Source of the DNA: Cyathus striatus
Taxonomy: Eukaryota > Basidiomycota > Agaricomycetes > Agaricales > Nidulariaceae
Reading direction: 5' to 3'
Assembly (NCBI GenBank): GCA_025738555.1
Contig: JAOVFP010000002.1
Location: 2,976,001 to 3,040,000 of the forward strand
DNA: 64,000 nt
Shown: positions 58,669-64,000 of the stretch, one piece after another
Layout: every line of letters begins with the position of its first letter
How positions within the stretch are numbered: the stretch's first letter is position 1
The notes under the pieces: model-generated
Databases searched by the model: none
What the model was told of the DNA's origin: nothing
Seen by the model: only the letters and a program-made list of their open reading frames with translations
Position numbers and translations under genes: made by a program

Positions 58669-59886
58669 CTACTTCGACTTTTTATTGCCTAAAGCTTTTG
58701 ATCGTGCCTGCTTCGCTCTGTCCGAGGCAGACTTAGCGATGGCCTTAACCGTTTTCTTTACCGAGGCATTCTCTGCTCCCTTCACATTCTCAGGGGATCG
58801 TGGAACAGTGGCTGACTGTTCCTTTTTCTCCTTCGGCTCTATTTTTGGTTTCTTTACAGATTTCTCTTTAACGGAGGTAAGCTCGTCAGTCGACCGTGAT
58901 CCCGATGCGTCGAGTTTCCGTTTCTTCTCCTTCCGCTCGGAGGGTCTCGCGGCCGCTTTTTGTGGGGATGCACTGTTATCATTTGACGCGATTGCATCTT
59001 TGCTTGTCTTGAGCTTCGACTTCAATTTTGTTTTTGAAGGTGAAGACTTTGAGCCTTCTGAGGTTTCCGCAGCTTTGGGTGATTTGGATATTGCTACGCT
59101 AGAACTGTCTTTTTCTCCATTCTTCTTATTTGCCTTTTGTCTGGCCTTTCCCTTTTCTCGACGAGCTTTCCAACGAGCTTGATTAACTTCCTAATTATAA
59201 ATTATAGATTAAGAAAGCGCTAGATTTTTGGAAATATGTGACTTACACGTTTTTCTGCTCTTTTTGAGGTGCTAGTACTAGACGAGTTCTGAGGGGTATT
59301 GGGTTGCTCCTCGGCATTACGCTTGAGTACATCCCATGCTCTTTCCTTGAGATCTGCATCCTTAGCTAGCTTTATAAACAAGGTAGTGCGCCTTTTATGG
59401 GCCTATAATCCATAAACAAATTGGTTAGACTTTGTGAAGTGGGATGAGGAAGCAAAGCGTACATGCATTGGAATTTCGGTGTAAGTCGATCATTTTTTCT
59501 CCCTTAAGAAGTTTCCCTGGGCATAATATACATGCACGAATATCTGGATCCAGAGACACAAGGTATACTGGGTCTTTTAGAGCTTCCCCAACGGTAACGT
59601 CTGGACTTTCTTCTGCTTCAGACTCATCGCCCGCGTCCTCGTCCTCGTTAGAAATCGCGTCAAGCACTTCGCCAAGTTCTCCTCTTCCTTCCCCATCTTC
59701 ACTATTCAATCCTTCATCTTCAGAACCAGCATCAAGCTCTTCGTCAGAGGAATCTGAATCCTCGCTAGAGTTTGATTCGTCAGAGTCGGTGTCCTGTAAA
59801 CCAAGAACGTCTTTCATTTCCTCGTTCAAGCCCAACTCTTCCTCCTCTTCCTTTCTTCTTCGCCTCTTTTCTATACGTTTGAACAT
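58669..59886 (-). CDS. Nucleolar-type Lys-rich protein with a zinc-finger-like motif
   Basis: Three exons (59886-59467, 59402-59247, 59190-58669) give 365 residues. The N-terminus is basic (MFKRIEKRRRRKEEEEELGL), followed by about 70 very acidic residues (SDESNSSEDSDSSDEELDAG). The segment ACILCPGKLLKGEKMIDLHR, then NSNAHKRR has the C-x2-C...H-x5-H spacing of U1-type zinc fingers. After that come WDVLKRNAEE, RWKARREKGKARQKANKK and a long Lys/Ser tail (ASDRAKQARSKALGNKKSK). The first intron must start at GC (AAT|GCATGT...TAG) to keep AHKRR in frame, which is unusual. The composition suggests nucleolar location and ribosome biogenesis, but I cannot name an ortholog. It is divergent from DSS1, with 169 bases between starts. 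Confidence 0.7.
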
Positions 59887-59955
59887 GGTTGCCTAGGGAG
59901 TGCTTATGGAGTGTTTTAAAGATGAGTTCGTCAGTTAAGTACTACGGGCCGGGTG

Positions 59956-59962
59956 TATATAA
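59956..59962. promoter_or_regulatory. TATA element in divergent promoter
   Basis: TATATAA lies in the 169-base gap between the divergent starts at 59886 and 60056. It reads toward DSS1, about 95 bases before that ATG, but could serve either gene. Confidence 0.4.
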
Positions 59963-60055
59963 CGGCGTTAACAATTTTTGATGATCGGCGCTTGACTTCT
60001 ACATAGTTCCCTCACTAACTTGCCTTTCCTGCCCGCTTACATTCATTTCAACAAC

Positions 60056-63000
60056 ATGCATCGGTTGGGCTCTTCTTCTCGCTCTCTCAAAGCTTCTTGC
60101 TCATCTGTTTTCGATACCCATGCTTCAATCCAGTCTTTGTCGAAGTTGCATGTAACAAGATTTACCTCCCAAGCTGCAGCTCAGCCCCACGATGTATCTT
60201 CTGACCACACGTCTAGTCGTCCGGAGAAGAAGTTCCAACGTGAAAAAGGCGACTTCTCACAGACGCTTTCAAAAAAAAGTGGAAAGCGAAAAACTCATTC
60301 GAGCACAAGCTCAACTAAGGAAATTGGAGACGCGTTTTCGCAAACCTCTGTCCTCAACAGCGATGTCGCTCGAGGAGAAGGTGCACGCTTTAATGCAAAA
60401 TCCAGTGGTGCATGGGGCAAGAATACGGGCACGCTACCCCGGGGTTCAAAGCGCGCTCGTGAATCAGTACAGACGTTATGGGAATTCTCGGCGGAAGTAG
60501 ATGATGGAGTTGAGTTCAAGCTTGCCCCCGGAACGTTCGTAGAAATACGCAGGTAAGGATTTTGCCTTTTGTTTAGTTTTCAGGCTTAATTATCTTGATT
60601 AGGAACGAAATTCAAAGCTACGGCGTAATCTTAAGTGAAGTGATCTGGAATGGTCGACCTAGATTGGCCATGCTTCTCTCTACCGGAGAAATATTTAAAG
60701 GATTACGCAGTGATGTTGTATTTGCAATACCGAGTATTGCGTCGGCAACTCTGGCAACTCGTTGTGGGGACGATGAATCGTCTCCCAGTGCTATTGAGAT
60801 TAATGCTCGCGTCGAAGTCCTTCGACGCATTCGCGAAATAATCAGGCAGGTCGAAGAACGATACCGCCATGTTAGCAAGAAGGGGGTCGGCTTGTATGAT
60901 CGACTTCGGTCCGACGATCCCCACGAGTGGTCAAGTGTCACCCTGTCTGAAGTGGCGAGGCTAATTGATCCAAAGCCTGATCTCCTCACGATTTTCGCGA
61001 CCCATCAGGTGCTCGCACAAAAATCTAAATACTTCAAGTTCCACCGGGACTACCTAGTATGTCAAGAATTCCTTGTTCGGCCGCTAGCGGAAGTAGAAAT
61101 CTTTGACAAAGTTGCACAATGGAACAGGCTTCCGGTTGGAACAGGTCCAATTGACAGCTTTGCATTGAAAGCTAGACAAGTTTTGGCTATAAACCAACAA
61201 GCATCGCATGATGACGATATTCCAACGCAGGCCCCTGCATTACATACCTGGAGTGACACCGACAAAGATATTATACAATTCCTGACTCACTCGATTCGTC
61301 CTTTCCGCACTAATCAAGATAGTCCATATGCATTAGCTAGGAGTACTATAACTCGCCGAGTTTTACCCTCGGTCCCAGAGGCGTCGATCGACGTCATTTA
61401 TCGACTTCTTGTTGACATTGGCGTGTTTGCGCCTTGGCAGGATAATGTAGTCATAAATCCTGAACTCAAGTTGGACCCAGACCCACCTCACAAGTCGTTG
61501 TTAGTGCAGACAAAGGATGCCATTGTCCATAGAGGCCTATCAACTCCCCCTTCAACAAAGGTCCTTGGTCCAGAGGACTTCTATCCAGCTGACCCTCTCG
61601 AGACGATACGGCATGATTTTGGTGACCTTCCAGTATATGTCATCGATGATGTTACAGCCGAGGAATTAGATGATGGCATCTCCGTTGAGCGTATCCCCTC
61701 TGAGCCAGGAAGTTTTTGGATTCACGTTCACATCGCTGATCCTGGTTCTTTGCTACATCCCGGCCACAAATTGGTACAATATGCGCAAAAGCAAGGTCAG
61801 ACCATATACTTTATGCAGCGCTCCTACCCACTATTCCCCAAATCAATCATGCATCACACCAGTCGCGGTCTTTCGTTGGGCAGTGGAAAGGTCCATGGTC
61901 TTCCTGAGCGTGTCATGACGTTCAGCTCCAAGGTTAATGCACGCGGTCATATAATAGATTATCGAGTACGTGCTGGTATCGTGAATAATGTTCATGTCCT
62001 TTCGTATGATCAAGTCGACTCCCATTTATTTGGGAAGGTATCAAAGTCAAGTTATCCGTTTGAAATCCTTAAAAGAACGGACGCCACCTGGGACCCTCTA
62101 GATCAAAAACAAGCCGAAGACTTACAACTGCTGCATCAGATTACGCGGTCCATCATTAATGAGAGACTCGATAACGAGGATTTCTTTTGCAATACAGGTC
62201 GTTCGCGTACTTCTGGTCTGAAGATCCCAGACGACATGGTTTCCCCTACTTTGCAGCCATCGGTTTTCAAAGGGTTTCCCGGATTGACTTATGAAGTCGA
62301 AAACCCTTCTACTGGTGTCTTTGGCTCCCGGGCAATGATCGCAGAATCCGCAAAGCTTGCATGTCGCGTTGCATCTCGTTATGGGGTTGAACACAATCTT
62401 CCACTTCTGCGACGTACTGGCACCCCGTGGGTTCTTAATAATGAAAACGACCTCCCGAAAATCCTCTCGCTTCGTGATGAAAACGGTTTAGTTCATTTCC
62501 ATAAAATTGTCGACTTAATTGCTGCCAATCCTACTAGTGAGTATACCACAGAACCGAGAGCACATCCCGTAATGCAGATACCCGAGGGGGAAGGATACTC
62601 ACGTGTTACATCACCTCTTCGACGTTATGCTGATCTCATGCTGCACTGGTTGATTCAGCATTCATTGCTGGGATCGCAAGCACCGTCGCCTAAACCGCCA
62701 TTCAGCCCCGAATACATGGAGGATTTTGGCGTGGCGCTGAAATTACAAGAAACGCGAAACACGTACGCGGAAAGGGAAAACTCGCTGTTTTTCAGTGTTC
62801 TTTATATCGATCGGTGGATGCAAGAGACTGCGCGGCTTAAAGCACAGGGCAAGGAGCGCGAACATGATCCTTTGCGTGACCTTGAAGGTGTCGCCGTCAT
62901 GAACAATAAGGTAAACCTGCGAGATGGTGGTCTGCAGCACCGTGTCTGGATTCCGTCGCTTGGCTTGCATGCTATGCTGATGACGGCACGCGGTTCGCGT

Positions 63001-63087
63001 GGAATTGGCCTTGGTGCTTCTGTTCCTATCGAGGTTGTTAAAGTAGAATATTGTCCATCACCTGCAGTGTATGCTGCTTTGAGATAA
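60056..63087 (+). CDS. DSS1: Mitochondrial 3'-5' exoribonuclease Dss1 (RNase II/RNB family)
   Basis: Dss1 is the nuclease of the fungal mitochondrial degradosome with the Suv3 helicase. The simple model, exons 60056-60552 and 60603-63087, gives 993 residues. The Arg/Ser-rich start (MHRLGSSSRSLKASCSSVFD) suits a mitochondrial presequence. APGTFVEIRRNEIQSYGVIL opens the conserved part. RNB landmarks: ETIRHDFGDLPVYVIDDVTA, EELDDGISVER, FWIHVHIADPGSLLHPGHKL (catalytic Asp cluster), LFPKSIMHHTSRGLSLGSGK, FGSRAMIAESAKLACRVASR and the signature GYSRVTSPLRRYADLMLHWL. The end IGLGASVPIEVVKVEYCPSP is S1-like. Between about 60262 and 60458 another frame looks more coding-like (EKLIRAQAQLRKLETRFRKP, then MSLEEKVHALMQNPVVHGAR). 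Two extra introns (60211-60262; 60459-60520) would join it to the flanks. Confidence 0.9.
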
Positions 63088-63388
63088 TATACTTTTAATG
63101 GAATAAGTACTAGAAGGGTAGTGTATATATTTATAATTGTATTAGTTTATATTATCTGATAATTGGATTATTTCCCCACTCGCTGACGTCCATGTTCAAA
63201 GCAATAATACTGAGTAGAACCAACTGTTAAGTAAGTAATCTTACAGTTACTACTAACTTACAGCTTGAGTTGGTAGCTCAATCAAGTTATTTGGTTCTGT
63301 TACATTTCCAAGCCATAACCCTCCCAAAATCTTTTCGACAGTGATAACTTCATCACAGGATCTAAAGTTCGATCCACAAAAAAGCTAG
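63088..63388. other. DSS1 terminator / PWP1 promoter region
   Basis: Short AT-rich spacer between two rightward genes; no gene seen. Confidence 0.5.
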
Positions 63389-64000
63389 ATGAGCAATCTC
63401 ATCTCAGCAGTCGCTTGGGTGCGACGCGGCGTTGCCGTCCAACATCCTACAAAATATGTCCTGGACGACAAAGAGCTCGAGAGAGTAAGCGCGTTGGCGA
63501 GGATTGAGCTAGAAGACGCGAAGGTTGAACTACAGCGCGCGCATGAGGCTGCACAGAGTATGGAGGGGAGAGAGGAGGGTGACGATGATGATGGTGATGA
63601 GTGGGTTGAGTGAGTTTTATTTTATTTTTAGAAGTGGAATGGGATACCAATTGTTTTTGTTTTTAGTGAAGATGAGGATAGCAATGAGGATGGAGAAGGA
63701 GATGAGGATGAGGATGCTGATGGTATGGATATTGATGTGAAGCCTAAAAATCCGGAAGATCTTTCAGAGTACAATCTGGATGATTATGATGAAGAAGATG
63801 ACACTCCTGGTACGTGGTGAATCTAAATGATATACACTGTACTTACAGATAGTAGCAACTGGTCCATTTAGTAATATAAAGGGCTTAACATATTACCGCG
63901 ACAACGAAGAAGATCCATACATAACCTTAAAGGATGATGTACGCGTCTGTCTTTCTCTATATTTCTTTTCACCCTAACATAATCCAAAGGAAGAAGATGC
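63389..64000 (+). CDS. PWP1: Periodic tryptophan protein 1 (PWP1), 5' part
   Basis: Pwp1 is a nucleolar WD-repeat protein needed for 60S/25S rRNA processing. Exons 63389-63609, 63667-63809, 63856-63938 and a fourth starting near 63990 are in view; the WD repeats lie beyond the right edge. MSNLISAVAWVRRGVAVQHP is the family N-terminus. An acidic stretch (EDEDSNEDGEGDEDEDADGM) and DLSEYNLDDYDEEDD follow. GPFSNIKGLTYYRDNEEDPY and ITLKDD are diagnostic. The third-exon acceptor is TAG at 63855, chosen because it restores ATGPFSNIKG. The gene is truncated only by the window. Confidence 0.88.

Overview
The window is nuclear DNA of a basidiomycete fungus, most likely an Agaricomycete (mushroom-forming lineage). 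Genes are dense and lie on both strands. They are cut by many 42-75 nt GT-AG introns, and several families are typical of Agaricomycetes: LLSP-type F-box proteins, a Cys-rich F-box protein, SPX-RING and type-B carboxylesterases. I see no bacterial operon, CRISPR array, rRNA, convincing tRNA or intact transposon. All gene models were assembled by hand from reading frames and splice signals. Where exon lengths sum to a clean frame I give the protein length.

Left part (1-12.4 kb, mostly +): a partial orphan gene with a frame break and a possible degenerate PD-(D/E)XK-like core (1-1220); SPT2 chromatin protein (2297-3949); a gene-poor AT-rich stretch with a diverged tandem repeat and a decayed F-box pseudogene (4-6.3 kb); the SAE2/CtIP/Ctp1 DNA-end resection factor (6694-9518); and an SPX-RING ubiquitin ligase ending in a CaaX-like CCIM (10435-12375).

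Middle accessory block (12.7-25 kb, all -): two small secreted repeat proteins with look-alike signal peptides, a 12-TM MFS transporter with one frame break, and two tandem paralogous secreted type-B carboxylesterases. This is the most lineage-specific part. A long, mostly disordered protein of unknown function follows divergently (25.2-29 kb, +).

Right part (29-64 kb): conserved housekeeping genes mixed with lineage-specific ones. They are MEX67 mRNA export receptor (+, with an unusually long first intron), an ankyrin-repeat protein (+), VPS39 of HOPS (-), a Lys/Pro-rich disordered protein (+), an F-box protein with a shortened tail (+), an STK16/Env7-type kinase (+), a delta-type phosphoinositide phospholipase C (-), a thioesterase-like protein (-), a nucleolar-type zinc-finger protein (-), the mitochondrial RNase II-family exonuclease DSS1 (+) and the 5' part of the ribosome-biogenesis WD protein PWP1 (+, cut by the right edge).

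The genes do not form one pathway. Themes are chromatin and DNA repair (SPT2, SAE2), phosphate/inositol-linked signalling (SPX-RING, PLC), vacuole and Golgi traffic (VPS39, Env7), RNA metabolism (MEX67, DSS1, PWP1) and secretion/uptake (12.7-25 kb). I did not find a clearly new multi-gene system. The most notable oddities are the paired secreted repeat proteins with dibasic-bounded peptide-like repeats, the predicted lipidated SPX-RING ligase, the 637 nt MEX67 intron, and several one-base frame breaks next to homopolymers that may be sequencing errors.
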